Part shown: positions 1 to 5,373 of the stretch, in pieces
Layout: the number at the start of each line of letters is the position of its first letter
How positions within the stretch are numbered: position 1 is the first letter of the stretch
From: Thermocladium sp. UBA166
Lineage (GTDB): Archaea > Thermoproteota > Thermoprotei > Thermoproteales > Thermocladiaceae
Length of the DNA: 6,904 nt
Assembly: GCA_002508315.1 (NCBI GenBank)
Contig: DAHE01000045.1
Location: 7,924-14,827 of the forward strand
Direction of reading: 5' to 3'
Program-made: the position numbers and the translations under genes
The notes under the pieces: generated by a model
Databases searched by the model: none
What the model was told of the DNA's origin: nothing
What the model saw: only the letters and a program-made list of their open reading frames with translations

Positions 1-7
1 TGGGGAT

Positions 8-457
8 TCACTTATCGTATGCCTGCCTCACCAACGTGCTGGACAGCTTGTTGCCGTACCCATCCTTTATTATGGGGACCACGAGCACGGTGAGGGGCTG
101 GAGGCCCTTGGATACCCTCAACTCATTGATCTCCAGGGAGCGGGCGTACGTCTCTATGCTGACCACTATCGCGTCCAGCTCCGGATCGCTGGCGGCGGGC
201 CCGTAGGGGTCATCTATGACCCTCAACTCGAACCTGTTCCTCCTCAAGCCCAGCTCTCTGGTGAGCAGCACCTCCAGGTTGCGCAGCCTCTCCTCCACGG
301 GCCTGACCCTGTACTGCTTGTATCTCTGCGCGAAGGCGTCGCTGGTGATGCCTATGAGGACCTTATCCCCGTGCTTCATGGCCTCAAAGAGGAGGACTAT
401 GTGGCCGCTGTGCAGCGAGTCGAAGGTCCCCCCTAGGGCTACCTTGGAGAACCTCAC
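8..457 (-). CDS. coaD: Phosphopantetheine adenylyltransferase, archaeal type
   Basis: Transfers AMP from ATP to 4'-phosphopantetheine to give dephospho-CoA, the penultimate step of coenzyme A synthesis in the cytoplasm. Seen: 149 residues, close to the usual size of the archaeal enzyme. The N-terminus has the nucleotidyltransferase pattern GGTFDSLHSGH with HSGH at residues 16-19 (the HxGH signature), and the C-terminus has SSTLVR at 139-144, matching the second nucleotide-binding motif of this superfamily (ISSTxxR). The start is GTG at 455-457. It lies about 25 nt from the centre of the TATA box at 478-485, so the mRNA should be leaderless. It is divergent from truD and shares that promoter. 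The stop is TGA at 8-10, so the gene is complete. The symbol follows bacterial usage; the archaeal enzyme is only distantly related to bacterial CoaD. Function assignment is confident. Confidence 0.93.
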   Translation of the reverse strand: MRFSKVALGGTFDSLHSGHIVLLFEAMKHGDKVLIGITSDAFAQRYKQYRVRPVEERLRNLEVLLTRELGLRRNRFELRVIDDPYGPAASDPELDAIVVSIETYARSLEINELRVSKGLQPLTVLVVPIIKDGYGNKLSSTLVRQAYDK

Positions 458-477
458 GGACTATGCATGCATCTCGA

Positions 478-485
478 TTTATAAA
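478..485. promoter_or_regulatory. Bidirectional palindromic TATA box of coaD and truD
   Basis: TTTATAAA is a perfect palindrome. Its centre is about 25 nt from the GTG of coaD (minus, 457) and about 25 nt from the GTG of truD (plus, 507). That is the archaeal TATA-to-start spacing, so each start codon would lie at the 5' end of its mRNA. Inference: one TBP site serves both genes, with direction set by flanking TFB-recognition bases. Confidence 0.75.
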
Positions 486-506
486 GCTTCCCAGGCAAGC
501 GGCGCC

Positions 507-1796
507 GTGAGGGCTCTAGCTGAGCTGGATGATTTCATAGGGATGGCGGCCTACTCCACGGACACGCCGGGGATTGGGGGGAGGCTGAGGGAGTCGCCCG
601 AGGACTTCCAGGTCAGGGAGGTGTTAGTGGGCGGGAGCGAGCTCCCCGAGAGACCGGCGCCGCGGCCCGGTAACTGGGTTTGGGGAGTCGTCAGGAAGCG
701 GGGCATAGATACCCTAACCATGGTGGAGAGGCTTGCCGGGAGGCTTGGAGTGCCGCTGGACAGGGTAAGTTACGGGGGGTTGAAGGACGCCAATGCCGTT
801 ACGGTGCAAATAGTGTCGGTGCTGGGCGTGAGCCCAAGCGACTTCCTTGGGGCTGGGGATGGGTATTTCCAAGTGCTGGATGCCTTCACCATGGATGAGC
901 CATGCACTTCCAAGTCAATATACGGCAACGCGTTCAATATAGTAGTGAGGGGCGCGCGCGAGGAGGGCGTGTGGGACGCGTTATCGCAAGCCAGGGAGAG
1001 GGGGGTCCCCAACTTCTTCGGGTACCAGAGGTTCGGGACTAGGAGGCCAAATACCCACTTAATAGGTAGGATGATCGTGACGGGGGATTACGAGGGGGCG
1101 GTGAGGGAGATAGCTGGGTCGCCCAGGCCCGGGGAGCCTGAGCCTGCGCGGGAGGCCAGGGAGTTGTTTGACGCCGGCAAGGTGGGGGAGGCGCTTAAGG
1201 AGTTCCCCAGGGGGTACAGGGCGGAGAGAATTGTGGCGAGCCACTTATTGAGGCGAGGAGGGGATTACGTGGGCGCCCTTAGGCGGCTTCCCACGGACCT
1301 GCTCAGGCTCTACGTGGAGTCCTACCAATCCTATCTATTCAATAAATCCCTCAGCGAGAGGCTGGTTAGGGGACTGCCCATAAACTCAGCCGTTGCCGGC
1401 GACAGCGTCCTTCTCCTGGACGAGTCTGGGCTACCCACGGTTCACAGGGCCGTGGTCACCGACGGCGTCAGGGATAGGATTAACGAGTTGATACGGAGGG
1501 GGAGGGCGGCCGTGGCTAGCGCCTTGATTGGGTTCAGGACGGGGGAGTCATCGCTGATGGAGTGGGAGCGGGAGATGTTGAGGAACGAGGGGGTCTCCGC
1601 TCAATCGTTTAAGATAAAATCAATCCCCGAGGCCTCGGCGAGCGGGGGCTGGAGGATCCTGGACTCGGCGCCGCGGGTGGAGGAGGTTAAGCTATCCCCC
1701 CTCAGTCTCAGGTTCGTCTTGAGGCGGGGAATGTACGCCACGGCATTAATGCGGGAATTGATGAAGCCAAGCGATCCAGTCGAGTGCGGCTGCTAG
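507..1796 (+). CDS. truD: tRNA pseudouridine(13) synthase TruD
   Basis: Isomerises uridine 13 in the D-arm of tRNAs to pseudouridine. Seen: all landmarks of the TruD family in order: GLKDANA at residues 91-97 with the presumed catalytic aspartate D94, NFFGYQRFG at 169-177, SYQSYLFN at 272-279, and the C-terminal LRRGMYATALMRELMK segment at about 405-420. The length, 429 residues, is normal for the archaeal enzyme. I place the start at GTG 507: it is about 25 nt after the TATA box at 478-485, and conserved sequence begins soon afterwards (about residue 20, TPGIGGRLRESPEDFQV). The frame stays open further upstream, to 216, but that part lies over coaD and reads as its antisense. An in-frame ATG at 543 is a less likely start. 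Stop TAG at 1794-1796. The family is certain. Confidence 0.95.
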   Translation: MRALAELDDFIGMAAYSTDTPGIGGRLRESPEDFQVREVLVGGSELPERPAPRPGNWVWGVVRKRGIDTLTMVERLAGRLGVPLDRVSYGGLKDANAVTVQIVSVLGVSPSDFLGAGDGYFQVLDAFTMDEPCTSKSIYGNAFNIVVRGAREEGVWDALSQARERGVPNFFGYQRFGTRRPNTHLIGRMIVTGDYEGAVREIAGSPRPGEPEPAREARELFDAGKVGEALKEFPRGYRAERIVASHLLRRGGDYVGALRRLPTDLLRLYVESYQSYLFNKSLSERLVRGLPINSAVAGDSVLLLDESGLPTVHRAVVTDGVRDRINELIRRGRAAVASALIGFRTGESSLMEWEREMLRNEGVSAQSFKIKSIPEASASGGWRILDSAPRVEEVKLSPLSLRFVLRRGMYATALMRELMKPSDPVECGC

Positions 1797-1828
1797 GTAA
1801 GTAGGCGGGGGGGGTGCGAGCGAATCGC

Positions 1829-1834
1829 TTAAAT
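1829..1834 (+). promoter_or_regulatory. Weak TATA-like element before the RuvC-like gene
   Basis: TTAAAT within GCTTAAATG, 33 nt after the truD stop. Its centre is about 25 nt before the in-frame GTG at 1856, which fits a leaderless start there. The match to an archaeal TATA box is modest. Confidence 0.45.
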
Positions 1835-1855
1835 GCGCCGCCGCGCGTGCGTGGT

Positions 1856-2434
1856 GTGGAGATAGCCTACGCGGGGAGGCGATCCATATATGAGGAGCTG
1901 CTGGGCATTTTGAGCGATTCCGCGATACGCGTGGAGTACATGGAGAACGCGGATGATTGTGGAGGAGACATTACCCTGCTCGATTACTACGTGGACTCTC
2001 CCTGCAAGGCATTGAGGGTGGGCGGCGACTTGGTGGCGGAGGTTGCGGAGGTGATATCGGAAAGCGTTGATGACCTGGTGGTGGGCGCGGATGCCGGCAG
2101 CCGCAAGTTCGGCCTCGCCCTGCTCAGCGGCAATGAATTGTTGATGCACGCAATGCTGACGCCCAGGAGGGCGGAGGCGTTGTTGGGTAGATTGAGGGGA
2201 GTGCTGGCGATAGGCGATAATCCCCTGGGGAGGCGTGCGGCGAGGAGGATTGGGGCGTGCGGCGTGTTCGAGTCCGTGGTAATGATAGACGAGGCTGAGG
2301 CGTCCAGCAAGAGGGATTGGTTGAGGGGGAGGTATCCATCGCTTAGCCTGGATGAGCTCGACGCCGTGGCTATAGCGCTGTCCGCCTGGGGCGGGGTTGA
2401 TTGGTGTCGTGGGCAAAAAATTAAAATTGCCTAG
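1856..2434 (+). CDS. RuvC/YqgF-like RNase H-fold protein, function unknown
   Basis: 192 residues from GTG 1856; upstream in-frame GTGs at 1814 and 1847 are alternatives. Residues 1-73 are not recognisable to me. From residue 75 the protein follows the RuvC/YqgF arrangement: VGADAGSRKFGLALL at 76-90 (first strand with D79; compare GxDPGSRxxGxA), a second strand ELLMHAML (94-101), IGDNPLGRRAARR (119-131), VVMIDEAEASS (141-151, the place of the YqgF DERLxT motif), and LDELDAVAIALSAW (165-178, the usual C-terminal acidic helix with D166 and D169). These give a credible acidic set: D79, D121 or E146, and D166/D169. Inference: a metal-dependent nuclease or resolvase relative acting on DNA or RNA; a non-catalytic RNase H-fold protein cannot be excluded. 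It sits between truD and the rps24e operon, which leans weakly towards RNA metabolism. The fold is fairly sure; the role is not known. Confidence 0.7.
   Translation: MEIAYAGRRSIYEELLGILSDSAIRVEYMENADDCGGDITLLDYYVDSPCKALRVGGDLVAEVAEVISESVDDLVVGADAGSRKFGLALLSGNELLMHAMLTPRRAEALLGRLRGVLAIGDNPLGRRAARRIGACGVFESVVMIDEAEASSKRDWLRGRYPSLSLDELDAVAIALSAWGGVDWCRGQKIKIA
2415..2428 (+). promoter_or_regulatory. Promoter of the rps24e-rps27ae-kae1 operon
   Basis: An A-rich tract (AAAAAA, TFB-recognition-like) runs into TTAAAATT at 2421-2428. The centre is about 27 nt before the ATG at 2452. It lies in the last codons of the preceding gene, suggesting the operon starts its own leaderless message. A purine run, AAGGGG at 2436-2441, could also act as a weak ribosome-binding site on a read-through transcript. 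Confidence 0.55.
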
Positions 2435-2451
2435 TAAGGGGCGTCAATTGG

Positions 2452-2832
2452 ATGTCTCAATCAACAGCGGTGGCGAGTGGAATATCAATTGCGGGGGAGA
2501 AGGTCAATAAGCTATTGGGGAGGAGGGAATTAGAGGTGGAGATTCAACACCAGGGGCAGCCCACGCCTGCCAGGCTCCAGATCAGGGACGCCGTTGCATC
2601 AATGCTTGGAGCAAAGCAGGGCCAGGTATACGTTGTGGAGGTGAGGACTAGTTATGGTGCTGGGAGGTCCACGGCCAAGGTGCACGTCTACGACGATGAG
2701 GCCAGGGGGACGGCGGTGGAGCCCTTATACGTCCGGTTAAGGAACATGCCGCCGGATGAGGCGAAGAAGGTGAGGGAGGCGATTAAGGCGAGGAAGCCGA
2801 AGAAGGGAGCGAAGAAGGGTGGATCTAAATGA
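2452..2832 (+). CDS. rps24e: Small ribosomal subunit protein S24e (eS24)
   Basis: A protein of the 30S subunit found in archaea and eukaryotes. Seen: 126 residues with the S24e core: NKLLGRRELEVEIQHQGQPTP at about 19-39, a helix RLQIRDAVASMLGA (41-54), and the signature RTSYGAGRSTAKVHVYD at 65-81, close to the family's RTxYGxGRSxGxAxVYD. The C-terminal tail from about 108 is lysine-rich (KARKPKKGAKKGGSK), as expected for rRNA contact. There is a roughly 12-residue N-terminal extension before the core; ATG 2452 is chosen because it fits the promoter spacing, and GTG 2470 is an in-frame alternative. The stop overlaps the start of rps27ae (ATGA at 2829-2832), indicating coupled translation. Confidence 0.95.
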   Translation: MSQSTAVASGISIAGEKVNKLLGRRELEVEIQHQGQPTPARLQIRDAVASMLGAKQGQVYVVEVRTSYGAGRSTAKVHVYDDEARGTAVEPLYVRLRNMPPDEAKKVREAIKARKPKKGAKKGGSK

Positions 2833-3047
2833 CGGACGCAAAGGCCAGGGCCCATCTTTGGTACACGATCGACATGAAGAACGGAGTCTTCAAGTTCAAC
2901 AGGAGGTACTGCCCAAGATGTGGCTCCGTCATGGCGTTCCACAAGGAGCCAACGCCCAGGTGGCACTGCGGCAAGTGCAACTACACCATATTCGAGACGC
3001 AGCGCGAGGGGGCGGCTAGGGGACGGCGTCACGGCGCTCCCCAGTGA
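2829..3047 (+). CDS. rps27ae: Small ribosomal subunit protein S27ae (eS31)
   Basis: A zinc-ribbon protein of the 30S subunit; in eukaryotes it is made as a ubiquitin fusion, in archaea alone as here. Seen: 72 residues; four zinc ligands in two pairs, C28/C31 (CPRC) and C47/C50 (CGKC); the hallmark FNRRYCPRCGS and RWHCGKCNYTIFE. The basic tail (about 59-72) extends a little beyond the zinc domain. The start ATG overlaps the rps24e stop by 4 nt, and GGTGG at 2819-2823 is a plausible ribosome-binding site. The stop overlaps the kae1 GTG start (GTGA, 3044-3047). Confidence 0.95.
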   Translation: MTDAKARAHLWYTIDMKNGVFKFNRRYCPRCGSVMAFHKEPTPRWHCGKCNYTIFETQREGAARGRRHGAPQ

Positions 3048-4084
3048 TAGTGCTTGGAATAGAGTCCACGGCCCACACCATAGGGCTGGGCGCCGTGGAT
3101 GGTGAGGGAGGCATACTTCTAAACGAGTGGAGCACGTACATACCGCCGAGCGGCGTCGGCATTCACCCCAGGGAGGCGGCGGAGCACCACGTGAAGGTAG
3201 CCCCGGAGCTGCTTCGCAGGGCCGCTGCCGCCATTGACCTGGGCAGGGTTAGCGGGATTGCATTCTCGCAGGGACCGGGCCTGGGGCCCGCGTTGAGGGT
3301 GGGGGCTACCATCGCCAGGACCCTCGCGCTCAGGCTGGGCAAGCCCCTAATACCGGTTCACCACGGGGTTGCGCACGTGGAGATAGCTAGGCTGGCCACG
3401 GGCGCGGTGGATCCATTAGTGTTGCTTGTGTCCGGGGGGCACACGATGGTGCTCGCGCACTCCGGGGATAGGTATAGAGTGTTCGGGGAGACCCTTGACA
3501 TAGCGGTGGGTAATTGCATAGACATGTTTGCCAGGGAGGCTGGATTCGGCTTCCCCGGCGTTCCCAGGGTGGAGGAGTGCGCGGCCGGTGGGTCAAGGTA
3601 CATCGAGATGCCGTATAACGTGGCTGGGCAGGATGTTTACTTCGCTGGGATATACACGAGGGCCGTGGATGCCTTGAGGCGGGGGGAGAGGAGGGAGGAT
3701 GTTTGCCTCAGCTTCATGGAGACCGTGTATTACATGCTTGCCGAGGTGGTGGAGCGGGGCTTGGCGTTGACGGGCAAGCGGGAGTTGGTGGTGGCGGGCG
3801 GCGTCGCGCGGAGCAGGAGGCTTGTTGATATTATGAGGGCGGCCGCGGGGGAGTTCGGTGCATCGCTTCACGTGGTTCCGCACCAATTGGCCGGCGATAA
3901 TGGGGCCATGATAGCGTGGGTCGGCCTCCTATCACTAATGAGCGGGGTAACCACTGGGATCGAGGAAAGCACGGTGAGGCAGCGGTGGAGGATAGACGAG
4001 GTGGCAACGCCTTGGTTCGACTCATCAAAGGCTATAGTATCGCTGCGGTCGGCGGCCGAAGAAGGCGGCAAGCCGCTCCGGTGA
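3044..4084 (+). CDS. kae1: Kae1, tRNA t6A threonylcarbamoyltransferase subunit of KEOPS
   Basis: Catalytic subunit of the KEOPS complex. It moves the threonylcarbamoyl group from threonylcarbamoyl-AMP to A37 of ANN-decoding tRNAs. Seen: ASKHA/TsaD family motifs: GIEST at residues 5-9, HHGVAH at 106-111 (the histidine pair that binds the metal), SGGHT at 130-134 (nucleotide loop), GETLDIAVGNCIDMFARE at 148-165, AGGVARSRRL at 251-260, and GDNGAMIAW at 284-292 with metal ligand D285. At 346 residues it is stand-alone: there is no fused Bud32 kinase domain, which some archaea have. The GTG start overlaps the rps27ae stop by 4 nt and no strong ribosome-binding site is visible, so translation is probably coupled. 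KEOPS partners (Bud32, Cgi121, Pcc1) are not in the window. Confidence 0.95.
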   Translation: MIVLGIESTAHTIGLGAVDGEGGILLNEWSTYIPPSGVGIHPREAAEHHVKVAPELLRRAAAAIDLGRVSGIAFSQGPGLGPALRVGATIARTLALRLGKPLIPVHHGVAHVEIARLATGAVDPLVLLVSGGHTMVLAHSGDRYRVFGETLDIAVGNCIDMFAREAGFGFPGVPRVEECAAGGSRYIEMPYNVAGQDVYFAGIYTRAVDALRRGERREDVCLSFMETVYYMLAEVVERGLALTGKRELVVAGGVARSRRLVDIMRAAAGEFGASLHVVPHQLAGDNGAMIAWVGLLSLMSGVTTGIEESTVRQRWRIDEVATPWFDSSKAIVSLRSAAEEGGKPLR

Positions 4085-4098
4085 TTAGCTGCAAAGAC

Positions 4099-4202
4099 AA
4101 AAACCCCCAGCACCGCCCTTACTCGCTGCTCCATTCTCGTTCCCCAACGAGGGGATTCCCTCCATAATTGAGCCACGGTGAATCGAACCCACCTCGGCCT
4201 GG
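4099..4202 (-). ncRNA. Candidate minus-strand RNA with a tRNA-like T-arm
   Basis: Read on the minus strand. The TATA-like element at 4224-4231 would start an RNA near 4202. It begins with a tRNA 3'-part look-alike: GGTGG (4193-4189), a loop GTTCGAT (4188-4182), TCACC (4181-4177), then a 7-nt GTGGCTC (4176-4170) and A, as in acceptor strand plus discriminator. The hairpin at 4151-4136 follows, then CGGTGCTGG (4115-4107), which can pair with CACCG (4180-4176) and CCAG (4202-4199), then TTTTT at 4103-4099 as a possible terminator. It is not a normal tRNA: the T-loop is out of register by one base against the G53-TTC-R-A-C61 rule, no matching 5' acceptor GAGCCAC exists upstream, and no anticodon arm with U33 fits. 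It could be a tRNA remnant, a 3' piece of a split tRNA, an unrelated regulatory RNA, or chance. Confidence 0.3.
4136..4151. other. Perfect hairpin, 6-bp stem with 4-nt loop
   Basis: CTCGTT - CCCC - AACGAG on the plus strand (GGGG loop on the minus strand), 52 nt after the kae1 stop. A competing stem, GAGGG-GATT-CCCTC at 4149-4162, overlaps its right arm, so two alternative folds are possible. It could be part of the candidate RNA on the minus strand or of the kae1 mRNA 3' end. No T-run follows it on the plus strand, so a simple terminator for kae1 is not supported. Confidence 0.5.
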
Positions 4203-4223
4203 ATGGCGAGGCCTTAGGCGCAG

Positions 4224-4231
4224 CTTATAAA
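4224..4231. promoter_or_regulatory. Near-palindromic TATA box, leaderless start of the CPFC-protein gene
   Basis: CTTATAAA with the palindromic core TTATAA. Its centre is about 27 nt before the ATG at 4255, which fixes that start as leaderless. On the other strand the same core reads TTTATAAG and points to a start near 4202, exactly where the tRNA-like sequence begins. Confidence 0.6.
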
Positions 4232-4254
4232 AGAGGGGATCGGTGCCGTGTTTA

Positions 4255-5091
4255 ATGGATAATCGATTAGTGATAGCGGCGATAGCCGCCGTCTTAGTGG
4301 TCGCGGCGGTGGTGCTCGTGGTAACCATAAATAGACCGGCGACCCCCGTGCCTTCCACGAGCGCCATATCGCCGCCCATCAGCACGACCCCCGTACCCCC
4401 CAAAACCAACGCTACCCAGCTTCTGCTGAGTGAATTCAACTATGGGGTGTCGGACTGGAACCAGTGGCGGTGCGTTTACTACAATTACTCGGCCGCGGAT
4501 GCATTATCCGCTATAAATCAATCATACGTGATTAATCTATATTACAACATTCAGTACGAGAACACCAAGAACCTCACGTACGAGTTGGCTTACCCCGGGT
4601 TAATACATTATTATCTAACAGGTAATTACCCCCGATGCAACCTGTCGCTGAACCTCAACGAGTCGCTCCACGAGGTTAGCGGGGCGTTGTCTGAGATAAA
4701 TAAGACAGCGAGCGCCTTGGGCATTCCCAGCAATGAATTGGGCACGCCGCTCTTCGTTATATTCAATAACTCCACTGGAAGGTTTACCTACGTAATAGGG
4801 GCTACCCCCAGCGCAGTAAACTCGACCATAAACATATTAAGGGGAGGAGGGACAAGGGCCAGCGCAGCCCAACTGTCCCTGTTAAGGGGGTTAATACACT
4901 CCGAGTACTCCCTTTACTTCTCAAGGGGAAGCAACACCACAGTCATAGAGATGCTTGACCCCATCTGCCCCTTCTGCGCTGCGTTTTATTACCAATACGG
5001 CGGAAAAATGGAGTCGCTGCCGGTCAACCTATTATTCCTCTACTTCCCAACCCACGTCATGGATTACTACTACAGCGCGCTGCAGGGCTGA
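4255..5091 (+). CDS. Membrane-anchored extracytoplasmic protein with a truncated thioredoxin-like CPFC domain
   Basis: 278 residues from ATG 4255 (an in-frame GTG at 4243 is disfavoured by the TATA spacing). Residues 5-24 are a hydrophobic anchor or signal. Residues 28-50 are a Pro/Ser/Thr-rich linker. The rest carries 11 N-glycosylation sequons (N52, 77, 88, 106, 129, 135, 149, 171, 172, 189, 227), typical of archaeal surface proteins. Near the end, VIEMLDPICPFCAAFY has CPFC at 238-241, as in DsbA/DsbC/DsbG-type thioredoxin folds, suggesting a disulfide oxidase, isomerase or thiol carrier outside the cell. Only 37 residues follow CPFC, too few for a thioredoxin domain. Conversely, LGTPLFVIFNNSTGRFTYVIGA (162-183), which looks like the cis-proline strand pair that normally comes after CxxC, lies before it. 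The protein is therefore either permuted, composed of two partial domains, or shortened by a frameshift (see 5088-5252). No family is recognised with certainty. Confidence 0.7.
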   Translation: MDNRLVIAAIAAVLVVAAVVLVVTINRPATPVPSTSAISPPISTTPVPPKTNATQLLLSEFNYGVSDWNQWRCVYYNYSAADALSAINQSYVINLYYNIQYENTKNLTYELAYPGLIHYYLTGNYPRCNLSLNLNESLHEVSGALSEINKTASALGIPSNELGTPLFVIFNNSTGRFTYVIGATPSAVNSTINILRGGGTRASAAQLSLLRGLIHSEYSLYFSRGSNTTVIEMLDPICPFCAAFYYQYGGKMESLPVNLLFLYFPTHVMDYYYSALQG

Positions 5092-5252
5092 CCTGGCCTT
5101 CCCACCACCATGAGAAGGAAGCCCTTGGAGCGATTCACTTATTCGCGGTGCACTACTCCTCCCCCAAACCGTTGAGCGGCCTTGATGCATTGTATTGTGG
5201 AGACGGGCTCACAAGCCCCGGCCCGCGTGAACCTTCCCTGCACGCGGCTTAA
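5088..5252 (+). other. Open -1 frame after the CPFC-protein stop, possible continuation
   Basis: The frame one base behind that of the upstream gene stays open for 54 codons past its TGA, until TAA at 5250-5252. It encodes a stretch including HHHEKEALGAIHLFAVHYSS and LSGLDALYCGDG, which reads like an amphipathic helix plus a cysteine-containing turn, as in the helical insert after CxxC in DsbA-like proteins. It may be the natural C-terminus separated by a frameshift (mutation or sequencing error) near 5070-5100. No cis-proline motif appears, so even the extended protein would not end like a standard thioredoxin domain. No slippery heptamer is seen. An open run of this length could arise by chance. 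Confidence 0.3.
5204..5249. other. Two adjacent GC-rich hairpins in the spacer before the membrane-protein gene
   Basis: The stretch 5092-5373 has no ordinary gene. It holds GGGCT-CACA-AGCCC at 5205-5218 (a 5-bp stem) and, 4 nt on, CCGCGTG (5223-5229) pairing perfectly with CACGCGG (5241-5247) over an 11-nt loop. On the minus strand an element CCTTTTATGG (5284-5275) lies about 25-28 nt ahead of the hairpin pair, so a small minus-strand RNA starting near 5253 is conceivable. Alternatives: structure at the 3' end of the upstream mRNA, or part of the -1-frame coding stretch. The role is unknown. Confidence 0.35.
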
Positions 5253-5343
5253 TGGAACTAGCTTTCTACCCCAGCCATAAAAGGCACGGCTTGGTTCGCG
5301 ATTGCCGTTCACGTCGCTCACGTTAATTGATTGTCGCGAAACG

Positions 5344-5354
5344 TATATATTTAA
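5344..5354 (+). promoter_or_regulatory. Strong TATA box of the multi-pass membrane-protein gene
   Basis: TATATATTTAA, preceded by GCGAAACG (a purine-rich, TFB-recognition-like stretch). It is about 25 nt before the ATG at 5374, so the mRNA should be leaderless. Confidence 0.75.
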
Positions 5355-5373
5355 GGAATGCCCCTTCCCACAC

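Noticed and set aside
216..506. Upstream extension of the truD reading frame
   Set aside because: It runs antisense through coaD, crosses the shared promoter and contains none of the TruD conserved sequence; GTG 507 fits the TATA spacing.
4169..4240. A complete canonical tRNA gene on the minus strand
   Set aside because: There is no 5' acceptor GAGCCAC, no anticodon loop with U33 (the only nearby stem, GGCCT/AGGCC, has an 8-base loop), and the T-loop is out of register.
4085..4254. RNase P RNA or SRP RNA
   Set aside because: The expected conserved core (a GAGGAAAGUC-like segment and its partner) is absent and the spacer is too short for SRP RNA.
5..5143. An 11-nt match GATTCACTTAT at 5-15 and 5133-5143
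   Set aside because: Several matches of this length are expected by chance in a window this long, and the first copy lies at the coaD stop codon.
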